From Streptomyces melanogenes (GTDB lineage: Bacteria > Actinomycetota > Actinomycetes > Streptomycetales > Streptomycetaceae), in assembly GCF_014649795.1 (NCBI RefSeq), contig NZ_BMTS01000011.1:263314-327313 (forward strand): DNA of 64,000 nt, given 5' to 3'. A program made the position numbers and the translations under genes. The notes beneath the pieces were generated by a model, which was not told the DNA's origin, searched no databases, and saw nothing but the letters and a program-made list of their open reading frames with translations. Shown here in pieces: positions 8,454 to 16,636 of this stretch (the first letter of the stretch is position 1; each line of letters starts with the position of its first letter).

Positions 8454-9902
8454 CTAGGCGTGCCGGGGCGCGACGCTGCGCCAGTCCTTGTGCCCGGGCA
8501 TCGGCGGCGTCTTCGCCCCGTACAGCCAGCCCTGGAAGAACCCGGCGAGGTCGCGCCCGGCGACCTCGGACGCGAGGCCGGTGAAGTCGGCCGTGCTGGC
8601 CGTCCCGTCCTTGTGGTCGCTCACCCAGCGCCGCTCCAGCTCGCCGAACCTCGCCTCCCCGATCTCCTGCCGCAGCGCGTACAGCACCAGCGCGCTCCCG
8701 TCGTAGACGACGGGCCGGAAGATGCTGATCTTCTGGCCGGGGGCGGGCGGCTTGGGGGCGGCTGGCGGTCCGCCCGCGGCGCGCCAGGCGTCGGACTGGC
8801 GGTAGGCCTCGCGCATCCGGGTCTCCAGCGGCCGCTTGCCGTGCTCCTGCGCGTACAGCGCCTCGTACCAGGTGGCGTGCCCTTCGTTGAGCCAGAGGTC
8901 GGACCACGCGCGCGGGGAGACGCTGTCGCCGAACCAGTGGTGGGCCAGCTCGTGCACCATCACCGAGTCCACGTACCACTCGGGGAACCCGGTGCGCAGG
9001 AACAGCGACCGCTCGAAGAGCGACAGGGTCTGGGTCTCCAGCTCGAACCCGGTGTCCGCGCCGGCGATCAGGACGCCGTACGTCTCGAACGGGTACGGAC
9101 CGACCAGGTTCTCCATCCACGCGATCTCGGCGGGCGTCTTCTTCAGCCAGGGCTCCATCCGCTGCCGGTCGGCCGCCGGGACCACGTCGCGCACGGGCAG
9201 CCCGTGCGGCCCCTCGCGGCGCAGCACGGCCGAGCGGCCGATGGAGACCTGGGCGAGCTCGGTCGCCATCGGGTGTTCGGTGCGGTACGTGGAGACGGCC
9301 CGGCCGCCCTCCCTCGTCCAGCCGGTCTCCAGCCCGTTGGCGACGACCGTGTACTCCTTGGGGGCGTCCACCCGGAAGGTGAACATCGCCTTGTCAAAGG
9401 GGTGGTCGTTGCACGGGAACACGCGGTGGGCGGCGTCGGCCTGGTTGGCCATCACCAGGCCGTCGGTGGTGCGCACCCAGCCGCCGTCCTCGGCGCCGCG
9501 CGGGTCACTGGTGTGCCGGACGGTGATCCGCAGCTCCTCCCCCGGGTACACCGGGTGGCGCGGGGTGATCACCAGGTCCTCTTGGGCGCTCGCGAACTCG
9601 GCCTTCCTGCCGTTGACCTCGACGCCGTGGACGGTGCCGCGCGCGAAGTCCAGGTTGATCCGGTCGAGCCAGCCGGTGGCGCGGGCGTCGATGGTGGTGA
9701 CGGCCTCCATCGGCTTGCTGTTGTCGCCCGGATAGGTGAATCCGATGTCGTACGCGATGACGTCGTACCCGGGGTTGCCCAGCGTCGGGAAGAGCGGGTC
9801 GCCGATTCCGGCCGGGGCGGGCGGCGGCGGAGCGGCGGCCAGGACACAGGCGGCTGCGGTGGCCAGCAGAGCGGCACGCACACGGCGTGAGGAGAGCAGC
9901 AT
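8454..9902 (-). CDS. secreted M1 family zinc metallopeptidase
   Basis: This is a probable exported aminopeptidase of the M1 (gluzincin) family. The 482-residue protein begins with a Sec-type signal (RRVRAALLATAAACVLAAA) followed by a proline-rich linker. It has AWMENLVGPYPFETYG, near the place of the family's substrate-binding GxMEN motif, and the zinc site HELAHHWFG with the third ligand in WLNEGHATWYE. It is shorter than full-length PepN enzymes (about 850 residues) and lacks their large C-terminal domain, as do many actinobacterial secreted M1 members. The start is the ATG at 9902. The gene lies 79 nt downstream of rsh with no obvious terminator between, so some co-transcription is possible. 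Confidence 0.92.
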   Translation of the reverse strand: MLLSSRRVRAALLATAAACVLAAAPPPPAPAGIGDPLFPTLGNPGYDVIAYDIGFTYPGDNSKPMEAVTTIDARATGWLDRINLDFARGTVHGVEVNGRKAEFASAQEDLVITPRHPVYPGEELRITVRHTSDPRGAEDGGWVRTTDGLVMANQADAAHRVFPCNDHPFDKAMFTFRVDAPKEYTVVANGLETGWTREGGRAVSTYRTEHPMATELAQVSIGRSAVLRREGPHGLPVRDVVPAADRQRMEPWLKKTPAEIAWMENLVGPYPFETYGVLIAGADTGFELETQTLSLFERSLFLRTGFPEWYVDSVMVHELAHHWFGDSVSPRAWSDLWLNEGHATWYEALYAQEHGKRPLETRMREAYRQSDAWRAAGGPPAAPKPPAPGQKISIFRPVVYDGSALVLYALRQEIGEARFGELERRWVSDHKDGTASTADFTGLASEVAGRDLAGFFQGWLYGAKTPPMPGHKDWRSVAPRHA

Positions 9903-9981
9903 GCCCTACCGCTACCAGCACACCGTGCGAGGGCGGGGCCGACGCGCACCACCCCCACCCGAACGAGCGTCGGCCGTCGGT

Positions 9982-12069
9982 TCAGCCGGCCGCGGCCGGG
10001 TGCTGCGCGCGGCTCACGTCGTACACCCCCGGCACATCGCGCATCACGCGCATCAGGGCGGGCAGCTCGGCGGCGTCCGGCAGCTGGAGCGTGTAGGTGT
10101 GCCGCACCCGCTGCTCGCTGGGCGGCTCGACAGTGGCGGAGACGATCGCGGCGCCCGCGGTGGCGATGGCCTCGGTGAGGTCGGCGAGCAGGCGCGGGCG
10201 CCCGAACGCCTCGGCGACCAGCGTGACCCGGCAGGCGGCGGTCTCTCCCCAGCGCACCCCGACCCTGGCCCGTCCGAGGGCCGTCATACGGGCCACTGCC
10301 GGGCACTCCTCGCGGTGCACGGTCACGGCGCCGCCGCGCACCGCGAAACCGGTGACCGCGTCGGGCGGCACCGGCGTACAGCACCCCGCGAGCCGTACGG
10401 TCGCGTCCGGCAGGTCGGTGACGGCGTTGGCGGCGCTGCGCCGGTCGGTGGTGACGGAGACCTGCGGGCGGGGGGCGGCCGCCGGAACCTTGACGCCTTC
10501 GGGGTGGGCGGCGAGCCAGCCGGTGATGGCGATCCGCGCGGCCGGGGTCCTGGCGTGGTCGAGCCAGTCCGGGGACGGCCCGGAGGCGGCGTCCTGGGCG
10601 AGCAGCAGCTGCACGGTGTCGCCGTCGCTCAGGACCGTACTGAGCGTCGCCAGACGGCCGTTGACGCGCGCGCCGATGCAGCGGTGGGCGGCCTCGCCGT
10701 GCTGGGCGTACGCGGCGTCCACACAGCTCGCTCCGGCCGGCAGGCCCAGGGTGCGGCCGTCGGCGCAGAACACGGTGATCTCGCGGTCCTGCGCCAGTTC
10801 CTCCCGTAGGGAGGACCAGAAGGTGTCGGGGTCCGGCGCGTTCTGCTGCCAGTCCAGGAGGCGGGAGAGCCAGCCGGGCCGGGTGGGGTCCTCGCGCTCG
10901 TCGGCCGCCGGGTCGGCGCCGTCGCCGGGCCCGCCCCCGGCGTACGGATTGCCGAGGGCGACGACGCCGGCCTCGGCCACCCGGTGCATCTGGTGGGTGC
11001 GGATGAGGACTTCGGCCACCGCGCCGTCGGAGCTCGCCACCGCCGTGTGCAGCGACTGGTACAAGTTGAACTTGGGGGCGGCGATGAAGTCCTTGAACTC
11101 GGAGATCACCGGGGTGAAGCAGGTGTGCAGCTCACCGAGGACGGCGTAGCAGTCGGCGTCCTCGGCGACCAGGACGAGCAGTCGGCCGAAGTCGGTGCCG
11201 CGCAGCTCTCCGCGTTTGAGCTGGACGCGGTGGACGGAGACGAAGTGCCGTGGCCGGATGAGGACTTCGGCGCTGATGCCGGCCTCGCGCAGCACCGCCC
11301 TGACGCCGTCCGCGATGGTGGTCAGCGGGTCCTCGTAGCCCGAGTTGGCCGCGATCAGCGCCCGGGTGCGCTCGTACTCCTCGGGATGGAGGATGGCGAA
11401 AACCAGATCCTCCAGTTCGGTCTTGAGGGCCTGCACCCCCAGCCGTTCGGCCAGCGGAATCAGCACGTCACGGGTGACTTTGGCGATTCTCGCCTGCTTC
11501 TCGGGGCGCATCACGCCCAGGGTGCGCATGTTGTGCAGCCGGTCCGCGAGTTTGATCGACATCACGCGTACGTCGTTGCCGGTGGCGACGAGCATCTTGC
11601 GGAAGGTCTCGGGCTCGGCCGCCGCCCCGTAGTCGACCTTCTCCAACTTGGTGACGCCGTCGACCAGATAGGTGACTTCCTCGCCGAACTCCGCCCGTAC
11701 CTGATCGAGCGTCACCTCGGTGTCCTCGACGGTGTCGTGCAGCAGCGAGGCGGTCAACGTGGTGGTCTCGGCGCCCAGTTCGGCCAGGATCAGGGTGACG
11801 GCCAGCGGATGCGTGATGTACGGCTCGCCGCTCTTGCGGAACTGGCCCCGGTGGGACGTTTCCGCGAGGACGTACGCGCGCCGCAGCACCGCCAGGTCGG
11901 CGTCGGGGTGGTGGGCCCGGTGCGCCTCGGCGACGTGTCCGATGGCGTCGGGCAGCCGGTCGCGCGAGGTGGGGCCCAGCAGGGCGGCCCGGCCCAGCCT
12001 GCGGAGGTCGATCCTGGGAAGGCCGCGTCGGCGACTCTGTGCGTCAGGATTCGTGGCCTCTGCACTCAT
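9982..12069 (-). CDS. RelA/SpoT homologue (second, divergent Rsh protein)
   Basis: Rsh proteins make and degrade (p)ppGpp. The 695-residue protein keeps the order HD hydrolase, synthetase, TGS, ACT. The hydrolase has HDTVEDTEVT and DRLHNMRT. The synthetase region has RPRHFVSVHRV, FKDFIAAPKFNLYQSLHT and AEVLIRTHQMH. Compared with canonical Rel, the motif usually written YDLVGIRV reads TDFGRLLV, and the usual AAHWKYK after the EIQIRT segment is replaced by ALGNPY followed by an acidic, Gly-rich loop, so synthetase activity may be altered. The ATG at 12069 follows GGAGGTG; the upstream extension to 12228 has no such support. By position it is the second, non-principal Rsh of Streptomyces (RshA type). 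Confidence 0.88.
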   Translation of the reverse strand: MSAEATNPDAQSRRRGLPRIDLRRLGRAALLGPTSRDRLPDAIGHVAEAHRAHHPDADLAVLRRAYVLAETSHRGQFRKSGEPYITHPLAVTLILAELGAETTTLTASLLHDTVEDTEVTLDQVRAEFGEEVTYLVDGVTKLEKVDYGAAAEPETFRKMLVATGNDVRVMSIKLADRLHNMRTLGVMRPEKQARIAKVTRDVLIPLAERLGVQALKTELEDLVFAILHPEEYERTRALIAANSGYEDPLTTIADGVRAVLREAGISAEVLIRPRHFVSVHRVQLKRGELRGTDFGRLLVLVAEDADCYAVLGELHTCFTPVISEFKDFIAAPKFNLYQSLHTAVASSDGAVAEVLIRTHQMHRVAEAGVVALGNPYAGGGPGDGADPAADEREDPTRPGWLSRLLDWQQNAPDPDTFWSSLREELAQDREITVFCADGRTLGLPAGASCVDAAYAQHGEAAHRCIGARVNGRLATLSTVLSDGDTVQLLLAQDAASGPSPDWLDHARTPAARIAITGWLAAHPEGVKVPAAAPRPQVSVTTDRRSAANAVTDLPDATVRLAGCCTPVPPDAVTGFAVRGGAVTVHREECPAVARMTALGRARVGVRWGETAACRVTLVAEAFGRPRLLADLTEAIATAGAAIVSATVEPPSEQRVRHTYTLQLPDAAELPALMRVMRDVPGVYDVSRAQHPAAAG

Positions 12070-12208
12070 GGGGCACCTCCGGCAGCATCGACCGGCGGTG
12101 GAAAGGCAGGCGTGCCCTCCGGGCCGGTGCTTGATGCTACCGACCCCACCACGTGGCGCAGTCCGGCTCTCGCTCAGCGTGAACCGGATCACCCATTCGA
12201 GCGAAGGT

Positions 12209-13093
12209 TCAGGCCACAGCCGTTTCAACCGCCGCGAGCAGCGCCGGGTCGATCACGCCTTCGGCGACGATCACGGCGGGGCCGGTCATCTCGACCTGGC
12301 CGTCGGGGAACTCCGTGATCACCAGCGTCCCGCCCGGGAGGTCCACCGTGTACGTCACGGGGGCACCGGTGACGGCCGGGTCCGCGCCGTCCCTGCGCGC
12401 CGCAGCCACCGCCACCGCGCACGCGCCCGTGCCGCACGAGCGGGTCTCGCCGGAGCCGCGCTCGTAGACGCGCATCGCGACGTGGCTGGGGCCCCGGTCG
12501 ACGACGAACTCGACGTTGACGCCCTCCGGGTAGACGGCGGCCGGGCTGTACGGCGGCACCGTGCGCAGTTCGCCCGCGTGGGCCAGGTCCTCGACGAAGG
12601 CGACCGCGTGCGGGTTGCCCATGTTGACGTTGCGGGCGGGCCAGCTGCGGCCGTCGACGGTGACGGTGACGCCCTCTTCCGGCAGCACGGCGCGGCCCAT
12701 CGAGACCGTGACATCACCGTTCTTGGCGATGTGCGCCTTCTTGACCCCGCCCCGGGTGGCGATCGCCAGGTCGCCCTCCTCGACGAGCCCGGCGCGCTGG
12801 AGGTACCCGGCGAAGACGCGGACGCCGTTGCCGCACATCTCGGCGATGGAGCCGTCCGAGTTGCGGTAGTCCATGAACCACTCGGCCTCGTCGGCCATGG
12901 CCTTCGCCTCGGGGTGCGCGGCGCTGCGCACGACGTGGAGCAGCCCGTCGCCGCCGATGCCGGCCCGGCGGTCGCAGAGCCGGGCGACCGTGGAAGCGGG
13001 CAGGTCGACGGCGTTGTCCGGGTCGGGGAGGATCACGAAGTCGTTCTCAGTCCCGTGGCCCTTGAGGAAGGTGAGCGGCGAGGTGTTGTTCAC
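12209..13093 (-). CDS. dapF: diaminopimelate epimerase
   Basis: DapF converts LL- to meso-diaminopimelate for lysine and peptidoglycan synthesis. The 294-residue protein has both active-site cysteine motifs, EMCGNGVRVF and ETRSCGTGACAV, and the family start FLKGHGTENDFVI. I place the start at the GTG at 13093. It sits 8 nt after the -10 of a RecA-NDp-like promoter, so the mRNA is probably leaderless and no Shine-Dalgarno is needed; none is visible. The TTG at 13123 lies inside that promoter and is unlikely. The gene is 140 nt upstream of rsh and downstream of a membrane-protein gene on the same strand. Confidence 0.95.
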   Translation of the reverse strand: MNNTSPLTFLKGHGTENDFVILPDPDNAVDLPASTVARLCDRRAGIGGDGLLHVVRSAAHPEAKAMADEAEWFMDYRNSDGSIAEMCGNGVRVFAGYLQRAGLVEEGDLAIATRGGVKKAHIAKNGDVTVSMGRAVLPEEGVTVTVDGRSWPARNVNMGNPHAVAFVEDLAHAGELRTVPPYSPAAVYPEGVNVEFVVDRGPSHVAMRVYERGSGETRSCGTGACAVAVAAARRDGADPAVTGAPVTYTVDLPGGTLVITEFPDGQVEMTGPAVIVAEGVIDPALLAAVETAVA

Positions 13094-13100
13094 GCCGTCA

Positions 13101-13123
13101 ATCGTACGGGTGCCCACTGACAA
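13101..13123 (-). promoter_or_regulatory. RecA-NDp/PafBC-type promoter of dapF
   Basis: On the minus strand TTGTCAGTGGG, six bases (CACCCG), then TACGAT match the actinobacterial motif TTGTCAGTGGC-N6-TAgggT. The predicted start of transcription, 7-8 nt after the -10, falls on the GTG of dapF. The same motif stands before recA and lhr in this window. Confidence 0.7.
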
Positions 13124-13201
13124 CGGGCCGGGAGCTCCGGACGACGGATCCGCCGGGGGGACGTGTCCCCGTCAGGATCAGGGGGACGGGATGCCGGGCG
13201 C

Positions 13202-13786
13202 TCAGCGCAGCCGGGCCACGCGCCAGACGGCCAGGGCCACCGCAGCGGCCAGGCCACCCACGTACAGCCCGATCACCCGCCAGTCGGGGCGCTCGCCCGA
13301 GCCGCGCGCGGGCAGGCCCGGCCAGGTGTAGCCGACCCGGCGGGCGGCCATCATGCCCCAGCCGGCGGCGCAGCAGCTGATCAGGAGGCCGAGCATGGCC
13401 ACGACCGGGCCGCCGTCGCCGAACTCGAAGGCGAGCGGGAAGGCGAACATCAGCGAGCCCATGGCCGCGAGCATCACGATCGGCGCGAGCTGCCAGATCC
13501 GCAGCCTGCGCTGCGGGCGGATCTCGACCTCGACCTCGCCGCCCTCGGCGAGCACGCCGTCGTCCTGCGGTCCGTCGGGGGTGAGCCCGACGGCTCCCGG
13601 AACGGCGGGGCCCAGGGCGCCGACGCTCAGCTCCGCGGGGCTCGGCTCCGGGGCGTCGCGGTGGGCGGGCTCCCGTCCGGCGTCGCTCACGTCCGGCCCC
13701 TCCGACACTGCCGTCACTTCCGAAGGACCCGGTTGCGCGGGCTCGTCCCGCGTTCCGTGCTCTCTGTCGCGAGGGCCGGCCTCCAT
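13202..13786 (-). CDS. hypothetical three-pass membrane protein
   Basis: This 194-residue protein has an acidic, disordered N-terminal half of about 105 residues, then three hydrophobic segments: APIVMLAAMGSLMFAFPLAF, VVAMLGLLISCCAAGWGMMA and VIGLYVGGLAAAVALAVW. I do not recognise a family. The ATG at 13786 is chosen because GGGAGGG lies 9 nt upstream; a GTG at 13816 in the same frame has no site. It lies between miaA and dapF, all on the minus strand, a placement I recall as conserved in Streptomyces. No function can be assigned. Confidence 0.8.
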   Translation of the reverse strand: MEAGPRDREHGTRDEPAQPGPSEVTAVSEGPDVSDAGREPAHRDAPEPSPAELSVGALGPAVPGAVGLTPDGPQDDGVLAEGGEVEVEIRPQRRLRIWQLAPIVMLAAMGSLMFAFPLAFEFGDGGPVVAMLGLLISCCAAGWGMMAARRVGYTWPGLPARGSGERPDWRVIGLYVGGLAAAVALAVWRVARLR

Positions 13787-13892
13787 CGCCACGCGCCCTC
13801 CCAACTCGGACTCCACTGGTCGATCGAGGTCGATGATGGCACGCGCGCGGGTGCCTTAATGACCGGTGGTGCGTCCCGATGCCATCACGTGA

Positions 13893-14837
13893 TCAGGCTG
13901 TGACCGCTCGTTCGACCAACGCCAGCGCCTGCTGCGGGAGTTCCCCGCGGTGCTCGACGGCGCCGCTCAGCCAGTGCACGCGCGGGTCCCGGCGGAACCA
14001 GGAGTCCTGGCGGCGCGCGAAGCGCTTGGTGGCGCGTACGGTCTCGGCGCGCGCCTCGTCCTCGGTGCACTCCCCCGCCAGCGCCGTGAGCACCTGCTGG
14101 TAGCCCAACGCGCGCGATGCGGTACGTCCCTCCCTCAGCCCCTGGGCCTCCAGCGCGCGCACCTCGTCCACCAGGCCCGCCTCCCACATCCGGTCGACCC
14201 GGAGGGCGATGCGCTCGTCGAGCTCGGGGCGGCCGACGTCGACGCCGATCTGCACGGTGTCGTACACGGAGTCGTGGCCGGGCAGGTTGGCGGTGAACGG
14301 CTTGCCGGTGATCTCGATGACCTCCAGGGCCCGCACGATCCGGCGGCCGTTGGAGGGCAGGATCGCGCGCGCCGCATCCGGGTCGGCCTCGGCCAGCAGC
14401 CGGTGCAGCGCGCCGGGCCCGTCCTGCTCCAGCTCGCGCTCCAGACGCGCGCGTACCTCGGGGTCGGTGCCGGGGAAGTCGAGCACGTCGATCGCGCCGC
14501 GCACGTAGAGGCCGGAGCCGCCGACGAGGACGGGCGTGCGGCCCTCGGCGAGCAGCCGGTCGATCTCGGCGCGGGCGAGCTTCTGGTACTCGGCGACGCT
14601 GGCGGGCTCGGTCACGTCCCAGATGTCCAGGAGGTGGTGGGGCACCCCGCCGCGCTCGTCGAGCGTCAGCTTGGCGGTGCCGATGTCCATCCCCCGGTAG
14701 AGCTGCATCGAGTCGGCGTTGACGACCTCGCCGCCGAGCTGCTGGGCGAGGAAGACACCCAGATCGGACTTTCCGGCCGCTGTGGGGCCGACGACGGCGA
14801 TGACCCGCGGTGCGGGAGCTGCAGTTCTCACGGTCAC
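13893..14837 (-). CDS. miaA: tRNA dimethylallyltransferase
   Basis: MiaA adds a dimethylallyl group to A37 of tRNAs reading UNN codons, the substrate later methylthiolated by MiaB (encoded at 16637-18133). The 314-residue protein shows the P-loop VVGPTAAGKSDL, NADSMQLYRGMDIGTAK, the PHHLLD motif and GGSGLYVRG, all MiaA signatures. The annotated start is a GTG at 14837 and no strong Shine-Dalgarno is visible; a second GTG 6 nt downstream is equally possible. A canonical-length MiaA ends near the stop at 13893, so the gene is intact. Confidence 0.95.
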   Translation of the reverse strand: MTVRTAAPAPRVIAVVGPTAAGKSDLGVFLAQQLGGEVVNADSMQLYRGMDIGTAKLTLDERGGVPHHLLDIWDVTEPASVAEYQKLARAEIDRLLAEGRTPVLVGGSGLYVRGAIDVLDFPGTDPEVRARLERELEQDGPGALHRLLAEADPDAARAILPSNGRRIVRALEVIEITGKPFTANLPGHDSVYDTVQIGVDVGRPELDERIALRVDRMWEAGLVDEVRALEAQGLREGRTASRALGYQQVLTALAGECTEDEARAETVRATKRFARRQDSWFRRDPRVHWLSGAVEHRGELPQQALALVERAVTA

Positions 14838-15014
14838 AGTCTCGCAAACCTCGGCCGCCGTCCCCGAACGAGCTACGTGACGGGGTGCATGCGGGTTCGT
14901 TGCCTGTTGCGAGGTTCCGACCGCCGGTTTGCCGAACCGGTGCCCCCGGGCGACGCAATGAGGCGCTCCGGTTGGGGTGGGATTTCGCCCACACGAGTAC
15001 GCTATGGAGTAGAT

Positions 15015-15278
15015 ATGGGCGTTTTTTCAAGGTTTCGCCGCAAGGCCGATGAGGCTGTAGCGGAGTCAACCGAGGAGGCGAAGGCGGCCACCCTGACGGC
15101 CGAGGAGACCGTGGAGGGCGAGCCGGAGGCTGCCGCCGAGACGGATTCCGGGCCTGCCGCGGAGGCCGCGGCGGAGGAGCCCGCCGAAGCGGCCGCCGCG
15201 GAGGGTGTGGAGATTCCCAAGCAGCAGTCGGCGGAGGAGGCGGCGGACAACGAGGCGGGCGAGAGCGCCCGGAAGTAA
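15015..15278 (+). CDS. small acidic Ala/Glu-rich protein
   Basis: This 87-residue protein starts at an ATG at 15015 behind GGAG. It opens with a short basic amphipathic stretch (GVFSRFRRKADEA), followed by a low-complexity tail of Ala and Glu with few hydrophobic residues. It is predicted to be disordered and strongly acidic. I do not recognise a family. It is the first of two small plus-strand genes in a minus-strand block; 82 nt separate it from the next. The good ribosome binding site and steady coding bias support it as real. Confidence 0.7.
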   Translation: MGVFSRFRRKADEAVAESTEEAKAATLTAEETVEGEPEAAAETDSGPAAEAAAEEPAEAAAAEGVEIPKQQSAEEAADNEAGESARK

Positions 15279-15360
15279 CGTGGCGTACGCATGCATTTCG
15301 TACGTTCCCCTGGTCGAGGGCGCACGGCTCCCGAGATGAGGGCAGAGGGAAGGTGACCAC

Positions 15361-15600
15361 ATGGGCTTCCTGGAGAACCTGAAGGCCAAGCTGGCCCCCG
15401 CCAAGGACAAGGTCTCCGACTTCGCGCAGCAGCACGAGGACAGGATCGGGCAGGGGCTGGACAAGGTCGCCAAGACGGTCGACGAAAAGACCAAGGGCAA
15501 GTACAGCGACAAGATCCACACAGGTACGGGGAAGGCCAAGGACGCCCTGGACCGGATCTCGCACAAGGACGACGGCGGCACCCCGCCACCGACGGCCTGA
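15361..15600 (+). CDS. MT0933-like antitoxin family small protein
   Basis: This 79-residue protein, charged and helical, starts at ATG 15361 behind GGAAGGTGAC. The pattern GFLENLKAKLAPAKDKV, then VDEKTKGKYSDKIHTG, then ALDRISHKDD resembles the MT0933/Rv0909 antitoxin-like family (PF14013), which often has a one- or two-helix heptad pattern ending in a DxRxxKD-like tail. No toxin gene is adjacent, and in Streptomyces such proteins often stand alone, so a toxin-antitoxin role is not shown. A strong terminator follows directly. Confidence 0.75.
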   Translation: MGFLENLKAKLAPAKDKVSDFAQQHEDRIGQGLDKVAKTVDEKTKGKYSDKIHTGTGKAKDALDRISHKDDGGTPPPTA

Positions 15601-15606
15601 TCACCT

Positions 15607-15648
15607 CGGGGACGGCCGTGGAGCGCACCAGCTCCACGGCCGTCCCCG
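15607..15648. terminator. strong hairpin terminator between convergent genes
   Basis: CGGGGACGGCCGTGGAGC pairs perfectly with GCTCCACGGCCGTCCCCG: 18 bp around a GCACCA loop. It lies 7 nt after the small antitoxin-like gene and 71 nt beyond the end of the opposing dioxygenase-like gene. Confidence 0.9.
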
Positions 15649-15718
15649 TGTGGCGTGCTCGCCGCTTTCCGGCGGCCGGGCCGGGATCCGGTGTCGCTCA
15701 GGACCGGACGGCGACCGC

Positions 15719-16441
15719 TCAGGACCAGACGGCCACGAAGTACCCCACGCCGTAGGGCGCGTCCTCGTACAGCAGTCGGCCTCCCAGGCCCGCCCCCTCG
15801 GCGGCGCCCGCCAGCACCTGCCAGGGTGCCCGTCCGGCCGCCTTCAGCTCGTACGCGAGCTCCGCGTCCAGTTCCAGCAACGCGCGCGTGTCGGCGGCGC
15901 CCAGCGCGCTCGCCACCCCCTCGTCGAAGGCGGTGGCCCGCTCGTCGAGGTAGCCGGGAGCCTTGAGGGTGCGGCAGGCGCTGCCGTCGCCCATCACCAG
16001 GAGGGCGACCCGGTCGGCCCTGGCGCCCAGGCTGCGGCCCGCGTCGGCGCAGCGTGCGGCCTCCAGCGGTTCGCCCACTCCGAGTCCCTCGACCGGGGCG
16101 TCCGACCAGTCGGACCGTTCCAGCAGCCAGGCGCCGACCGCGAGCGAGGGCGGCAGCTCCCGCTCCTCGCGCGCGTGGCCGTCGGCCGGCGCCGGGCCGA
16201 GCGTGACGCGGAGGTCCACGCCGAAGCCCGCGAAGGAGCCGGGCGCGCCCTGGGGGTGCGGGCCGCGCGCCGCCTGGTCGGCCGGGCCGACCACGACGAG
16301 CAGATCGGGCCGGGAGGCCGCCAGCAGCCCCACGGCGTCGGCGCAGGCCTTCCGCGCGGCATCGAGCTCCGGCGCGGCACCGGAGGCGACCGCGGGCACC
16401 AGCAGCGGCGGACAGGGGCAGACGGCGGCGGCTACGAGCAT
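15719..16441 (-). CDS. class III extradiol dioxygenase-like protein (LigB/Memo fold)
   Basis: This 240-residue cytosolic protein has the N-terminal AAVCPCPPLLVPAV and DLLVVVGPADQ, then VALLVMGDGSA, which resembles the LigB-like class III extradiol dioxygenase family (also related to Memo). In true dioxygenases iron is bound by two histidines and a glutamate. Here the usual PHPP start reads CPCPP and few histidines are visible, so catalysis is uncertain. The ATG at 16441 is chosen because the sequence matches the family start; the longer frame to 16558 is arginine-rich and untypical. It lies between miaA and miaB in a position I recall as conserved in Streptomyces. Confidence 0.7.
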   Translation of the reverse strand: MLVAAAVCPCPPLLVPAVASGAAPELDAARKACADAVGLLAASRPDLLVVVGPADQAARGPHPQGAPGSFAGFGVDLRVTLGPAPADGHAREERELPPSLAVGAWLLERSDWSDAPVEGLGVGEPLEAARCADAGRSLGARADRVALLVMGDGSACRTLKAPGYLDERATAFDEGVASALGAADTRALLELDAELAYELKAAGRAPWQVLAGAAEGAGLGGRLLYEDAPYGVGYFVAVWS

Positions 16442-16559
16442 GATCCGCAGCGTAGTGGGTGCGCCCGGCTTCGGCCCGGCACGGGCGCCACGAACCGGCC
16501 ACGCGCGCGTGAGCCGAGCCCGTACAGGCACCTCACCCGCCTCGTGGGTCGGAAACACG

Positions 16560-16612
16560 CCACGCGCGCGTAGGCGGGCCGCCCGTGAGCGGCTGCGCCT
16601 ACGCGCGCGTGG
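16560..16612 (-). terminator. hairpin terminator after miaB
   Basis: CCACGCGCGCGTAGGCG (16560-16576) pairs perfectly with CGCCTACGCGCGCGTGG (16596-16612): 17 bp with a 19-nt loop, starting 24 nt beyond the miaB stop. There is no T-tract. Confidence 0.75.
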
Positions 16613-16636
16613 ATGGAGTCTCGGACGACGTGCGGC

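Noticed and set aside
12070..12228. Longer start for the Rsh gene at 12228
   Set aside because: The extension has no homology pattern, overlaps the dapF 3' end, and ATG 12069 has a GGAGGTG site.
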